64,000 nt of DNA from Hoeflea phototrophica DFL-43 (GCF_000154705.2 NZ_CM002917.1:310001-374000), one strand, 5' to 3'; positions 34,671 through 45,219 are shown, counted from the first letter of the stretch. Made by a program: numbers and translations. Notes: a model not told the origin generated them from the sequence alone.

Positions 34671-34763
34671 CGATCACGAATTCCTGTTGATGGCGCTGCG
34701 TTCTAACCGCTTGCCGCCCGCCATGCAATTGACCTCGGCCCCGCGACAGGAAAAGCTTGGCCC

Positions 34764-35270
34764 ATGACCCATCATGACCGCCCCGCAAACATCGCCGTTG
34801 ATCCGACCGCTGCACGCGTGCCCGAGCTGCTCATCCTGCGGCTGCCCCATGGCGAGGGGCTGGAGCTGCCCGCCTATGAAACCCCCGGCGCCGCGGGCAT
34901 GGATCTGCGCGCAGCGGTCAGCGAAGGCGAACCGTTCGAACTTGCGCCGGGCGCCCGCGCCGCGATCCCCACCGGGCTGGTGATGGAGATCCCGCACGGC
35001 TTCGAAGGCCAGGTCCGGCCGCGCTCCGGCCTGGCGCTCAAATCCGGCATTACCTGCCTCAACACGCCCGGCACCATCGACAGCGATTACCGTGGCGAGG
35101 TCAAGGTGATCCTCGCCAATCTCGGCGCCGAGCCCTTCCTTGTCACCCGCGGCATGCGCATCGCGCAGATGGTCATCGCCCCGGTGGTTCAGGCCCGCAT
35201 CCTGCTGGCCGAAGCGGTGGATGAAACCGCGCGCGGCGCCGGCGGCTTCGGCTCCACAGGAACCGCATGA
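34764..35270 (+). CDS. dut: deoxyuridine 5'-triphosphate nucleotidohydrolase
   Basis: Homotrimeric dUTPase converting dUTP to dUMP to limit uracil in DNA and feed dTMP synthesis. It has 168 residues. All five motifs are visible: [36 protein letters not shown], and the C-terminal GAGGFGSTG arm. In related genomes it tends to follow coaBC; here about 16.5 kb of accessory DNA lies between. It overlaps the next gene by ATGA. Confidence 0.95.
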   Translation: MTHHDRPANIAVDPTAARVPELLILRLPHGEGLELPAYETPGAAGMDLRAAVSEGEPFELAPGARAAIPTGLVMEIPHGFEGQVRPRSGLALKSGITCLNTPGTIDSDYRGEVKVILANLGAEPFLVTRGMRIAQMVIAPVVQARILLAEAVDETARGAGGFGSTGTA

Positions 35271-36271
35271 GCGCCCCGCTCAAAGTCATCGATATGCACA
35301 CCGGCGGCGAGCCGCTCCGGATCGTCACAGCTGGATATCCCGAACTACCAAAGGGCACGATCCTCGAGAAACGCGCCCATGTCCGCGATCATCTTGATGA
35401 TCTGAGAAAGATCCTGATGTTCGAGCCGCGCGGGCACTTTGACATGTACGGCGCGCTGCTGGTCGAACCGGATCTTCCAGGCGCCGATCTCGCGGTGCTG
35501 TTCATGCACAATGAAGGCTATTCCACCATGTGCGGCCACGCCATCATCGCGCTCGGGCGCTATGCGGTGGATCAGGGGCTGGTCGAGCCTCAGGGCGACC
35601 GGGCCTTGGTCAACATCGAGTGCCCCTGCGGCATGGTGCGCGCCGAGGTCGCCGTCCGCGACGGCAAGGCCGCCGAAGTCAGCTTCGAAAGCGTGCCATC
35701 GTTTCTGTTTGCCGGAGATCAAAAACTCAGCCTCGAAAAACACGGCGAAATCACCTTCGACATCGCCTATGGCGGCGCGTTCTACGCACTGGCCGGTTGC
35801 AGCCAGTTCGGACTTGAATTCGGCCGCGATCCGGTCGCCGCCTTTGTCGAAGCTGCCGATCAGCTGACCAGGGCGGCGCACGCGGCAATTCCACTGAGCC
35901 ATCCCGACGCTCAGGATCTGGCGTTTCTCTATGGCTCGATCCTGACCGACGGGCAGGACGCCTTCTCCGATCAGTCCACCCGCAACATCTGCGTCTTCGC
36001 CGACCGCCAGGTGGATCGCTCGCCCACCGGATCCGGCGTCACCGCGCGGCTGGCTGCGATGCACGCGCGCGGCCAGATCGCGCTCGGGCAGCAGCGGACA
36101 TTCGAGAGCATCATCGGCAGCCGGTTTTCAGGCTCGGTTGCCTCGGTGACGGCTTGCGGGCCGCATCCGGCGATCACGGCCAAAGTGTCAGGCCGCGCTT
36201 ACTATTCCGGCAAGACCGAGTTTATTGTCGAGGATGATGACCCTCTGGCGGCCGGATTTCTCGTTCGCTGA
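35267..36271 (+). CDS. trans-3-hydroxy-L-proline dehydratase-like (proline racemase family)
   Basis: 334-residue member of the proline racemase fold. The first catalytic Cys is in [13 protein letters not shown], but the second active-site position reads [10 protein letters not shown], with Thr instead of Cys. That Cys/Thr pair is the known signature of trans-3-hydroxy-L-proline dehydratases rather than true racemases. Its start overlaps the dut stop, so translation is coupled, although the two functions are unrelated. Confidence 0.85.
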   Translation: MSAPLKVIDMHTGGEPLRIVTAGYPELPKGTILEKRAHVRDHLDDLRKILMFEPRGHFDMYGALLVEPDLPGADLAVLFMHNEGYSTMCGHAIIALGRYAVDQGLVEPQGDRALVNIECPCGMVRAEVAVRDGKAAEVSFESVPSFLFAGDQKLSLEKHGEITFDIAYGGAFYALAGCSQFGLEFGRDPVAAFVEAADQLTRAAHAAIPLSHPDAQDLAFLYGSILTDGQDAFSDQSTRNICVFADRQVDRSPTGSGVTARLAAMHARGQIALGQQRTFESIIGSRFSGSVASVTACGPHPAITAKVSGRAYYSGKTEFIVEDDDPLAAGFLVR

Positions 36272-36321
36272 AAAAACCTGGCCGATAGACCGGGCCGCAA
36301 TTGGCAACGCTCTGGGGTGTC

Positions 36322-37338
36322 TCAGGTCTTGTCGATCGGCTTGCTGCGCATACGCGTCACAGTTTCGCGTTCGGCGCGTTTGCAGCTGATTGGCGGCAAG
36401 CCGTTGGCGATCTGGCCGATGTCTTCGATTACGCGGTTGCCGATGTCCTTCAGCGCAGATTCCAGCGCCCCGGCGCGGTGTGGTGAAAACAGCGTGTTGG
36501 GCAGGGCACGGACAGGATCATCGGCGGTGACAGGTTCCTCGGGGAAGACATCTGTCGCAAAGCGGATCGCGCCGGACCCTACCAGTTTCGACACAGCATC
36601 AAAGTCCACCACGGCGGCGCGGCTGAGCAGGATGAGCGAGGCGCCTGGCTGCATTCGGGAAAGATTGCCGGCATTGAGAAGATGCTGGTTTTCGGTGGTG
36701 ATCGAGGCGACCACAAAGACAAACCGGGATTGCTCCAGAACCGCATCCAGGCTGGCCGGTGCAACGCCCATTCGCTCGAGATGGGCATCGGGCAGCCAGG
36801 GGTCGAATACCTTGACGGAATTCGGCCGGAAGCCAGGCAGCAAGGCAAAAAGCGCCCGCCCGAGATCACCGAAGCCGACAAAGCCGAAATCGCTGCCGCT
36901 GAGCAGTTCCGCATCCTGATTGCCGCTCAGTCCGTAGCGCTCGTTGCCTTCTGTAAAGCGCTTATGCTCGGAATGAATTCCGCGTGCCAGCGATATCGCC
37001 ATGCCCAGCCCCATCTCGGCGACCGGGAGCGCAAACACGCCGCTTGGCGCCAGCACATGAATTCCACGCTGAAAGCAGGTTTCATAATCCACATTGGGCA
37101 GGAAGTTGGTTTCGACATTGATGATTGCCTTCAGCTTCGAGGCCATTGCAAGCCGATCAGGCCCCATATCGGCCTGGCCCAGCAGGATATCGCAGTCAGG
37201 CAAGTGCCGGGTGTAAAAAACATCCCGGTCTTCGCCGCTATACACGATGACATCGTGACGGCGCGTCAGCTCTTGATAATCGGCTTCGCTGAAAATGTCC
37301 TCAGCAGTACGGGGTTCGGGATCCAGAATGATACGCAT
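36322..37338 (-). CDS. D-isomer-specific 2-hydroxyacid dehydrogenase
   Basis: 338-residue NAD-dependent dehydrogenase. The cofactor motif is FVGFGDLGRALFALLPGF. The catalytic Arg is in LLSRAAVVDFD, the Glu in DVFPEEPV and the His in SPHRAGALE. GGGAGGAG precedes the start. It is convergent with the hydroxyproline dehydratase gene, so a shared pathway is possible but only guessed. The exact substrate is unknown. Confidence 0.88.
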   Translation of the reverse strand: MRIILDPEPRTAEDIFSEADYQELTRRHDVIVYSGEDRDVFYTRHLPDCDILLGQADMGPDRLAMASKLKAIINVETNFLPNVDYETCFQRGIHVLAPSGVFALPVAEMGLGMAISLARGIHSEHKRFTEGNERYGLSGNQDAELLSGSDFGFVGFGDLGRALFALLPGFRPNSVKVFDPWLPDAHLERMGVAPASLDAVLEQSRFVFVVASITTENQHLLNAGNLSRMQPGASLILLSRAAVVDFDAVSKLVGSGAIRFATDVFPEEPVTADDPVRALPNTLFSPHRAGALESALKDIGNRVIEDIGQIANGLPPISCKRAERETVTRMRSKPIDKT

Positions 37339-37601
37339 GTTGCTCCTCCCGGAAGCTTGTTGGGACTGTCATGAAGCCCATTTATCACAGAGGAGAAAAC
37401 AGCAGTTCAATCGACCGTTCAACCGGTCGTGCCGCGTCTGAGAGTGCTTTTGGCGGATGGAGGACTGTTTTGCGTGGTGTTGCCCGTTTCCTGGCGGGGT
37501 GAGAAGCTGATTTCAGAAAATGGCCGCTGGGGAGAACAATCTTGCTCGTTCGTGGGGTCGGCTGCACGCTGCTGACTGGCATATGCGCAAGAAGCCGTCT
37601 A

Positions 37602-37618
37602 ATTGTTGTACAAGCAAT
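37602..37618 (+). promoter_or_regulatory. possible cysK operator
   Basis: ATTGTTGTACAAGCAAT is a near-perfect inverted repeat centred on the palindrome TTGTACAA, 19 bases before the cysK start. Rrf2-type regulators often control cysK, but no regulator gene is adjacent. The rest of the 299-base gap shows no gene. Confidence 0.4.
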
Positions 37619-37637
37619 GAGAAAAGGATGTTTCGAT

Positions 37638-38606
<969 letters not shown>

Positions 38607-38642
38607 TCACCCGGCCGGAGCGGCCTGATTGCCGACGGTATG

Positions 38643-38692
38643 CAAGCTCAAGACCGGGATGGCGGTTTCCGTCCTCCCGGTCTTGCAGCTTG
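38643..38692. terminator. bidirectional hairpin between cysK and comM
   Basis: CAAGCT and AAGACCGGGA (38643-38659) pair with TCCCGGTCTT and AGCTTG (38675-38692), with only a one- and two-base interruption. It lies 36 bases after the cysK stop and 23 before the comM stop on the other strand, well placed to stop both convergent transcripts. There is no T run. Confidence 0.6.
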
Positions 38693-38714
38693 TGCTGTGT
38701 TTTCATGTTGCCCG

Positions 38715-40247
38715 TCACGCCGCCTTGGTGATCCGCTCGGCGGCGATGCGGTAGGAGATCGATTCGGCCAGATGAATCCGGCTGACCGTCTCTGCTCCGT
38801 CGAGATCGGCCAGCGTGCGTGCCACCTTGAGGATCCGGTGATAGGCGCGGGCGGAAAACCGCATCTTCTCTGCTGCATCGGAAAGCAGAGCCTGCCCGCC
38901 GGAATCGGGTCGTGCCACCTCTTCGACCAGAGCGGTGGTGCATTGTGAATTGGTGCGGATATCAGACCGTCCAAGCGCTCGGTAGCGCTCCTGCTGTGTC
39001 ACGCGTGCCATGGCCACGCGGGCGGCAACATCAACGCTCTTTTCGGCGTCCTGCGGGCGGATCAGATCCTGTGCGGTGACCGCCGGCACATCGATGCGAA
39101 TGTCGATCCGGTCCATCAGTGGCCCGGAAATCCGGCCCTGGTAATCGCTCTGGCAACGTGGGCCCCGCGCGCAGCTTTGGCCCGGCTCACCCGCCATGCC
39201 GCAGCGGCAGGGATTCATCGCGGCGATCAGCTGGATGTTTGCGGGATAGCTGACCCGGTGATTGGCGCGTGCGATCACACATTCGCCGTTCTCAAGCGGT
39301 TGCCTGAGTGAATCGAGCACCTGCGGGGTGAATTCGGGAAATTCGTCCAGAAACAGGACCCCGTGATGGGCAAGGGACACCTCGCCCGGGCGGGCCTTGA
39401 AGCCGCCACCCACCATCGCGGCCATCGAGGCCGAGTGATGCGGTGCGCGAAACGGCCGCCGCTCGGACAATCTGCCCCCTGCCAGTCGACCGGCGATGGA
39501 GTGGATCATCGAAACCTCGAGCAGCTCTGCCGGCGACAGGGGCGGCAGGATCGACGGCAACCGTGCCGCGAGCATGGACTTGCCCGATCCCGGAGGGCCG
39601 ACCATGATCAGATTGTGACCGCCTGCGGCGGCCACCTCAAGCGCCCGCTTGGCGGTCTCCTGGCCCCTGATGTCACACAGATCCGGCATGTTGGCCGGCT
39701 CAGCCCGCATCGCAGGCTTTGGCCGGGCCAGAACCTGCGTGCCGCGGAAATGATTGGCCATCGCGATCAGCGACCGTGGCGCGAGGATCTCGATGTCTTC
39801 TCCGGCCCAGGCAGCTTCCGGACCCGAGGCCGCGGGGCAGATCAGGCCCTTGCCCAGCGCATTGGCGCCGATCGCCGCGGGCAATGCACCGGCGACACTT
39901 GCGATGGTGCCGTCAAGCGAGAGTTCGCCCAGCACCACATAGCCGTTGAGCGCATCTCCGGGAATCGCGCCGAGCGCGGCCATCAGCCCCAGCGCGATGG
40001 GCAGATCGAAATGACTACCTTCCTTGGGCAGGTCGGCGGGGGCGAGGTTGATTGTCACTTTCTTGGCGGGAAGGGCGAGCCCCGAGGCGTGAAGAGCTGC
40101 CTGCACCCGTTCCCGGCTTTCCGCCACCGCCTTGTCGGGAAGACCGACAATATGCATCCCGACCTTGCCCGGGGCGACCATCACCTGAACGTCGACAGGC
40201 ACCGCCTCGATGCCTTCAAATGCGACTGTGCTGACCCGCGCAACCAT
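38715..40247 (-). CDS. comM: ComM/YifB-type Mg-chelatase-like AAA+ ATPase
   Basis: AAA+ helicase-like protein that promotes branch migration during natural transformation in other bacteria. It has 510 residues from ATG 40247 (AGGA upstream). The N-terminal YifB domain has FEGIEAVPVDVQVMVAPG. Walker A is GPPGSGKSMLA, Walker B GVLFLDEFPEF. A cysteine-bearing segment MNPCRCGMAGEP lies in the AAA+ core. The C-terminal part has RAYHRILKVARTLADL. No competence genes are nearby. Confidence 0.93.
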   Translation of the reverse strand: MVARVSTVAFEGIEAVPVDVQVMVAPGKVGMHIVGLPDKAVAESRERVQAALHASGLALPAKKVTINLAPADLPKEGSHFDLPIALGLMAALGAIPGDALNGYVVLGELSLDGTIASVAGALPAAIGANALGKGLICPAASGPEAAWAGEDIEILAPRSLIAMANHFRGTQVLARPKPAMRAEPANMPDLCDIRGQETAKRALEVAAAGGHNLIMVGPPGSGKSMLAARLPSILPPLSPAELLEVSMIHSIAGRLAGGRLSERRPFRAPHHSASMAAMVGGGFKARPGEVSLAHHGVLFLDEFPEFTPQVLDSLRQPLENGECVIARANHRVSYPANIQLIAAMNPCRCGMAGEPGQSCARGPRCQSDYQGRISGPLMDRIDIRIDVPAVTAQDLIRPQDAEKSVDVAARVAMARVTQQERYRALGRSDIRTNSQCTTALVEEVARPDSGGQALLSDAAEKMRFSARAYHRILKVARTLADLDGAETVSRIHLAESISYRIAAERITKAA

Positions 40248-40287
40248 GGCGTCTATTCCTCCAGACAGCGACTCGGGGGTATTGTCG

Positions 40288-40308
40288 CCCCTATACACGA
40301 TATAGGGG
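40288..40308. promoter_or_regulatory. perfect dyad upstream of comM
   Basis: CCCCTATA (40288-40295) and TATAGGGG (40301-40308) with a 5-base spacer lie 41-61 bases before the comM start, a likely operator or promoter-overlapping element. The remaining 40309-40548 stretch is AT-rich at first and has no gene. Confidence 0.5.
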
Positions 40309-40548
40309 AAAGGAAATCATATAAACCGGAATAAAACAAGAACATTAAAGAAACGAATACACCAAAAAGTGGATCTCGGGCTGCATACGGTTGCATCACA
40401 AGAACAGGAAATGACGCATCCTATGCGTGCGTTCAGCGGTTTTGGCAGCAAAAGCCAGGGCATTTTTGGCCATTGACGGCATTTACGGGCCGTTGATCAG
40501 CGGCTGAAAGCGTTCCGCGCCCAGATCCGGGCAAAATGATGCGTGGGG

Positions 40549-40851
40549 TTATGTCAACACAGCCGCAATGTTGCCGGGCCGAAACTCCGTGATGGTATAG
40601 TCGGCAATGCCCGCACTGTGGAACGGGTCATCGCGGATCAGGGTTTCGATATCCTGCAGCGACTGTCCTCGGGCGATGATGACACCGCCTGTGCGAGGCA
40701 CCTTGGCCCCGGATGCTAAAAACCTGCCGGTGCCATAGTTGCGCTCGATGAAAGCCATGTGCGGCTCGATCAGCGGATCAACATTTTCCAGCGCCGTTAC
40801 GTAAGTCAGATCAATCACAAACAGATGATCGCCGTCGTCGAGAAAGGCCAT
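40549..40851 (-). CDS. YciI-like protein
   Basis: 100-residue protein of the YCII-related fold (dimeric alpha-beta barrel): LFVIDLTYVTALENVDPLIEPHMAFIE with the conserved His and a DDPFHSAGIADY motif carrying the second His. These residues suggest a possible small-molecule hydrolase, unknown in detail. GGAG precedes the ATG at 40851. It follows gshB on the same strand after about 170 bases. Confidence 0.82.
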   Translation of the reverse strand: MAFLDDGDHLFVIDLTYVTALENVDPLIEPHMAFIERNYGTGRFLASGAKVPRTGGVIIARGQSLQDIETLIRDDPFHSAGIADYTITEFRPGNIAAVLT

Positions 40852-41018
40852 TCCGGTGCTCCTGGTGCAGTCTGGTATGTTGAGGCCGGACTTGCGGAGA
40901 TGGACAAATCCCGCAAGCCCACGGAGGCTGAAAGATTCCTGCGTCAAGCAAGGATGCCTGGCTGTCCTGGTTCACAAGAATCCGTTGGATTTTGCCATGC
41001 CTTGAGAGAACTTCGGGC

Positions 41019-41966
41019 TCAGTGCTTTTTGGCTTCGACGGCGTCCCAGAATAGGCTGGCGATGTCGGCGCCGCCAAAACGTTTGACCTCGCGAAGCCCT
41101 GTCGGCGAGGTGACGTTGATCTCGGTCATCAGATCACCAATGATGTCGATCCCCACCAGGATGAAGCCGCGCTCACGAAGCGCCGGGCCGATGCGGGCAC
41201 AGATCTCTTTCTCGCGGTCCGTCAGCTCGCTGTGTTCGGCGCGGCCGCCCACATGCATGTTGGAGCGCGAATCATGCTCGGCAGGCACCCGGTTGATGGC
41301 GCCCACCGGCTCGCCGTCAATCAGCAGGATGCGCTTGTCGCCGGCGCGCACATGCGGCAGGTATTCCTGCGCAATAAACGGCTCGCGGTACATCTGCGCG
41401 AACATTTCCAGCAATGAGGTCATGTTGCGGTCGTCAGGCTTGATGTGAAACACGCCGGCGCCGCCATTGCCGTAAAGCGGCTTGAGGATCATGTCGCCGA
41501 CCTCCGCGCGAAACGCCTTGATCGTTTCGGGATCGCGAGAAATCAGGGTTTTCGGCATCAGGTCGGGGAACTCGGTGACGAAGATCTTTTCCGGCGAGTT
41601 GCGCACCCAGGCCGGGTCATTGACCACCAGCGTTTTCGGATGCACCCGCTCGAGCAGATGGGTCGAGGTGATATAGGCCATGTCAAATGGCGGATCCTGC
41701 CTGAGCAGCACCACATCCATGTCGGCGAGATTGATGGTTTCCTGCGGCCCGAGCTCGAAATGGTCGCCCTCGACATCACGCAGGATCATCGGCTCGGCCA
41801 CCGCCTGGACCACCCCGTCGCGCATCGACAGCTGGTCCGGCGTGTAGTGAAACAGCTTGTAGCCGCGCGCCTGCGCTTCCATCGACATGGCGAAGGTGGA
41901 ATCTCCGGCAATCGAAATCGAGCGCACATGGTCCATCTGGACCGCAACATTCTTGATCTTGCTCAT
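41019..41966 (-). CDS. gshB: glutathione synthetase
   Basis: ATP-grasp enzyme joining gamma-glutamylcysteine and glycine. It has 315 residues. N-terminus [24 protein letters not shown]-grasp motifs [39 protein letters not shown] and the metal site [16 protein letters not shown]. Complete and conserved. Confidence 0.95.
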   Translation of the reverse strand: MSKIKNVAVQMDHVRSISIAGDSTFAMSMEAQARGYKLFHYTPDQLSMRDGVVQAVAEPMILRDVEGDHFELGPQETINLADMDVVLLRQDPPFDMAYITSTHLLERVHPKTLVVNDPAWVRNSPEKIFVTEFPDLMPKTLISRDPETIKAFRAEVGDMILKPLYGNGGAGVFHIKPDDRNMTSLLEMFAQMYREPFIAQEYLPHVRAGDKRILLIDGEPVGAINRVPAEHDSRSNMHVGGRAEHSELTDREKEICARIGPALRERGFILVGIDIIGDLMTEINVTSPTGLREVKRFGGADIASLFWDAVEAKKH

Positions 41967-42154
41967 GGGTCAGGTGTCTCCGCCATTCTGATGGGTTTCA
42001 CATAGGGTGGGAACGGGGGGGATTGCAACGGGGGCGGATGGGAAATGGCGATGGTGGTTACAGGAGATGGAATTCGGGTGGGTATGGGCGGAACGACCGC
42101 AGCGCCGCCACACCTCAGTCTTTCCAAATTGTCGATCCGCAATCCGACGCTATC

Positions 42155-42805
42155 TCACCCCGTTTGCCCCGCCAGAAAAGCCCAGCCCATCATCGCGATG
42201 GCGACCATCCAGGAGGCCAGCGCGCGGAAGCTGATCTCGACCCAGCCATAGGGCAGGCGCTTGAGCCCGGTCGACACGATGGCAGCGGATGTGGCGAGCA
42301 CCAGGTTGAACAGGCCGAAGATGCCTGCATAGGCGCCTGGCGGGACCTCTCCCCATGCGTGACCGGCCAGAATGCCCCAGCCTGTCAGCAAACCTGCCAG
42401 AAACACGATGGCTGCCATGGTTCGCACCGCGGGGCGGATTGCCATGACGGCCAGAAGTCCCAGTGCGATGGCTGTCGCGAACAACAGCGGCACCGGATCA
42501 ACCGGCACAAGCGCCGCAGTGACAAAGCCTGCGGGTATGGCCAGCAGAAAGGCCGGCCAAACCAGCGGCAATCCCTCCCGTTTCCACATGGAAACCAGGA
42601 TTCCGGTGCTGATCAGCGCGATCATCACCGGCAGATCGATCAGGACCGCCATGCCCCCTGCCAGGAAATCCTCATAGGCGTCACCGCCCAGGGCGAATTC
42701 ATGGGCCTTGGCGTCAAGCGGGACGAAACAGAAAAGGCCGCCCGCAAGCGCCATGGGCACAAGGCGGGCGGCCAGTTGGTCAAACCGGATGCTTGCTGGC
42801 CGCAT
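42155..42805 (-). CDS. HupE/UreJ-like integral membrane protein (first of pair)
   Basis: 216 residues, signal-like start then several helices: MALAGGLFCFVPLDAKAHEFAL, LLVWPAFLLAIPAGFVTAAL-like segments, and a last helix ASWMVAIAMMGWAFLAG. It resembles its neighbour at 42818 in length and topology but lacks the HPxxGxDH metal motif. A TTG at 42808 is a second start option. It lies 12 bases downstream of the neighbour, one operon. Function is uncertain. Confidence 0.65.
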   Translation of the reverse strand: MRPASIRFDQLAARLVPMALAGGLFCFVPLDAKAHEFALGGDAYEDFLAGGMAVLIDLPVMIALISTGILVSMWKREGLPLVWPAFLLAIPAGFVTAALVPVDPVPLLFATAIALGLLAVMAIRPAVRTMAAIVFLAGLLTGWGILAGHAWGEVPPGAYAGIFGLFNLVLATSAAIVSTGLKRLPYGWVEISFRALASWMVAIAMMGWAFLAGQTG

Positions 42806-42817
42806 CAATGTCAGCCG

Positions 42818-43459
42818 TCAGGCAATGCCGGTCAGGAAGGCGGTGCCGACCAGCGCAATGATTGCACCGCCGACACGGATCGCCGGCTTCCCCCATGCCA
42901 GTCCGTTCAGTGCGCCAAGCCCGATGCCGACGCCATGCAGCAGACCGGTTGCGATCACGAAGCCGATGGCATAGGCGAAGGGATTGGCAGCGGTGGGAAG
43001 CTCTGTGCCATGCGCATAGCCGTGAAAGACTGCGAAGAAAGCCACCAGCACGCCGGCAACGACGACCGGAGCCCGCACCAGGAACAGCACCAATAGTCCC
43101 AGAACTACGCCCGAAAGCGCAATGCCTGCTTCAATGAAGGGCACAGGAATGCCGGCGATGCCGAGCGCTGCGCCAAGCGCCATGACCAGCGGGAAGGTGA
43201 TCGGAAGGATCCAGATCGCTGGGCTTCCCAGCACCGCGCCCCAGAGCCCGACAGCCACCATGGCGACCACATGGTCCCAGCCAAAGATCGGGTGCAGCAG
43301 GCCGCTCAAAAACCCGCCAGTCATGCCTTCGCCGGTGTGGGCCAGTGCGGGCGAGGCTGCCATCACGCAAGCGGTGAGCGCGAGCAGCGCCAGTCCCTTA
43401 AGCGGAGTGACTGTGTTGGAACGATTGGAGAAGGGGCGGGTTTGAGGAATAATGCGCAT
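42818..43459 (-). CDS. HupE/UreJ family metal-transport protein
   Basis: 213 residues with a signal peptide (LALLALTACVMAASPALAHTG) and six or so helices. The hallmark LLHPIFGWDHVVAM, then FHGYAHGTELP and ATGLLHGVGIGLG, are histidine-rich transmembrane motifs of HupE/UreJ nickel or cobalt permeases. AAGGAG precedes the start. No urease or hydrogenase gene is in this window. It heads a two-gene operon. Confidence 0.88.
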   Translation of the reverse strand: MRIIPQTRPFSNRSNTVTPLKGLALLALTACVMAASPALAHTGEGMTGGFLSGLLHPIFGWDHVVAMVAVGLWGAVLGSPAIWILPITFPLVMALGAALGIAGIPVPFIEAGIALSGVVLGLLVLFLVRAPVVVAGVLVAFFAVFHGYAHGTELPTAANPFAYAIGFVIATGLLHGVGIGLGALNGLAWGKPAIRVGGAIIALVGTAFLTGIA

Positions 43460-43639
43460 CTGTCGTGCTCCTTGTTGGGTTGTGCGGCACCCCTGTTTGG
43501 GTCGTGCCTCGATTTGCTTCGTGGCGATGATAGTCGATCAGCAAGGTTCCGCAACATCCAGATAGGCTTGATCACAATTGTCTCGCCGATCTCGCATCTT
43601 AACTTTTCCAGCAGACCACGCGAGCGGCTCCGCTGCCCG

Positions 43640-44458
43640 TCACCGTCCCCCGAACACCCGGCATAGCCGGTCGATGGTGCGGCGGACTTCCGGCAGGTGG
43701 CGGTCGTCCTGGTGGGTGACGATCCACTGGTCGTGCGCCAGTTCCGGGATTGTGCTGCCGGTCTGGCGAAGCACGGGCTGCCGTTCACCGATGAAGGTCG
43801 GCAGCAGCGCTATGCCCTGACCGGCAAGCGCCAGGTCGAGGCTGTTGCGCGGGGCGTTGACCTCGCAGACCGCGTCGTTTCCCACCATCCTGTCGAGCCA
43901 GCGTGCCGATGGCGTATCAGCTAGCACCTTGATCCAGCGTTCGGGTGCGCCGGCACTCGCATAGGGGGCAAATTCGACGCGTGAGAGTTTTCGGCCCGCC
44001 AGGCTGTCGCCGGTCGGTCGCGCGTTGCGAAACCCGATCACCACTTCGCGCCGCGCGATGTCGAGCGTCGTTTCGGCAGAGACGAAGCGCAGGCGGATAT
44101 CGGCCGGAGTTCCGGTGATCTCGTCGAGATGCGCGAGCAGGGCAAGCGTTGTCCAGGTCCCGGCGGAGACCTTGACCAAGGGCCGTTCCGTTTCTCCCGG
44201 ATGGGACGTCAGCCTTGCGATGCGGGCTTCGATTCCGGTGAGCTCTTCCAGCAGCTCCCGCGCTTGCGTTGTCAATTCGTAGCCGCGCTCGTGGCGGACA
44301 AACAATTCTCGGCCGGTCGCCCGCTCCAGTGCCAGCATCCGCCGGCCGAGTGTGGCGGCACTTCGTCCGGTCACCCGGGCCGCCGGCGACAGCCCGCCTT
44401 CCCTCGCCACGGCCAGGAAAAGATACAGATCGTCCCAGGAGGCAGTCTTTTCATTCAT
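43640..44458 (-). CDS. LysR-family transcriptional regulator
   Basis: 272 residues. The HTH is LSPAARVTGRSAATLGRRMLALERATG, followed by a LysR substrate-binding domain with ERPLVKVSAGTWTTLALL. It stands between the HupE operon (same strand, downstream) and a possible small gene (divergent). The target is unknown. Confidence 0.88.
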   Translation of the reverse strand: MNEKTASWDDLYLFLAVAREGGLSPAARVTGRSAATLGRRMLALERATGRELFVRHERGYELTTQARELLEELTGIEARIARLTSHPGETERPLVKVSAGTWTTLALLAHLDEITGTPADIRLRFVSAETTLDIARREVVIGFRNARPTGDSLAGRKLSRVEFAPYASAGAPERWIKVLADTPSARWLDRMVGNDAVCEVNAPRNSLDLALAGQGIALLPTFIGERQPVLRQTGSTIPELAHDQWIVTHQDDRHLPEVRRTIDRLCRVFGGR

Positions 44459-44624
44459 GAAAATAATCCTTCAAACTGTTTCATTTCGAAGGATCAAGAG
44501 AGTCACTAAGTTGGGCCGAGGTCAAGGGTGCTGCCGGGTCTCGGCCAATCGGCCCAGCGGCGGCTGGAAGAGAGCCCGCCATCAAAGCGCTCAAGCCGTA
44601 CAAGCCCGCGCAAAGGAGACGGCA
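44459..44624. promoter_or_regulatory. region between lysR and a possible small gene
   Basis: The lysR promoter should lie here, in a locally AT-richer stretch (44459-44510) with repeated TTTCA-type words. No clear dyad or further ORF. Confidence 0.3.
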
Positions 44625-44894
44625 ATGCAAAGAACCAAGGATCATGGCGCCGACAAAGGCTGCCCGTTTCCCGGAGAGCGCAGAAGTCCGGCTCTCACAG
44701 AGGAGGACCGTTTCATGGAGCTGCATGGCGGGCGCGGCAGCCGAACCGTTTACCTGACAGTGTGCATGATCGAGGCGATGCTGGTGCGAACCGCGCTTGG
44801 TCTGCGCGGCATGGCCCACTTGCGATTGCCTTGGCGGTCTGGCGCCGGGGTTAAAACGCGTCCTCGAGGTGCACCGGCCAGCGCCAGGGACTGA
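44625..44894 (+). CDS. possible small hypothetical protein
   Basis: Reading frame of 89 codons with a strong ribosome site (AAGGAGA, 6-bases spacing to ATG 44625). The product begins MQRTKDHGADKGCPFPGERR and has a central hydrophobic/amphipathic stretch, then a basic tail. Its last 44 bases run antisense over the end of yraN. No family is recognised. It may be a remnant; the strong Shine-Dalgarno is the main support. Confidence 0.35.
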   Translation: MQRTKDHGADKGCPFPGERRSPALTEEDRFMELHGGRGSRTVYLTVCMIEAMLVRTALGLRGMAHLRLPWRSGAGVKTRPRGAPASARD

Positions 44895-45219
44895 CCACGA
44901 TGATGTCGAAACGCCAGGACAGCCGCTCTGCATCCGGCTGGCGGCTGATATAGACATCGCCCGCCGCCCGGATCCGCCTTTGCGACGCATAGCTCACCGA
45001 ATCCACACCGGCCGCAAGGTCCCGCCGCGCCTTGACCTCGATGAAGGCGATCAGATCGCCCTTGCGCGCCACCAGATCGATCTCCCCAAGGGGTGTCTTG
45101 TAGCGCAGCGCTGAAATCCGGTAGCCCTTGAGCATCAAGGCAAAGGCTGCAAGCCATTCAGCGCGGCGTCCCTTGCGCTCGGAACGCCGTTTTCGAGTGA
45201 GCTTGCCGCCCGCGCTCAC
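44851..45219 (-). CDS. yraN: YraN/UPF0102 endonuclease-like protein
   Basis: 122 residues of the PD-(D/E)XK-like UPF0102 family: RKGRRAEWLAAFALMLKGYRI, then the nuclease-like core GEIDLVARKGDLIAFIEVKAR. Role unknown, often beside rsmI. It starts with GTG overlapping the rsmI stop (GTGA), clearly coupled. Confidence 0.93.
   Translation of the reverse strand: MSAGGKLTRKRRSERKGRRAEWLAAFALMLKGYRISALRYKTPLGEIDLVARKGDLIAFIEVKARRDLAAGVDSVSYASQRRIRAAGDVYISRQPDAERLSWRFDIIVVSPWRWPVHLEDAF

Noticed and set aside
43460..43639. Cobalamin riboswitch upstream of the HupE pair
   Set aside because: The conserved B12-box words such as GCCACTG were not found, and the region is too short for the full riboswitch.
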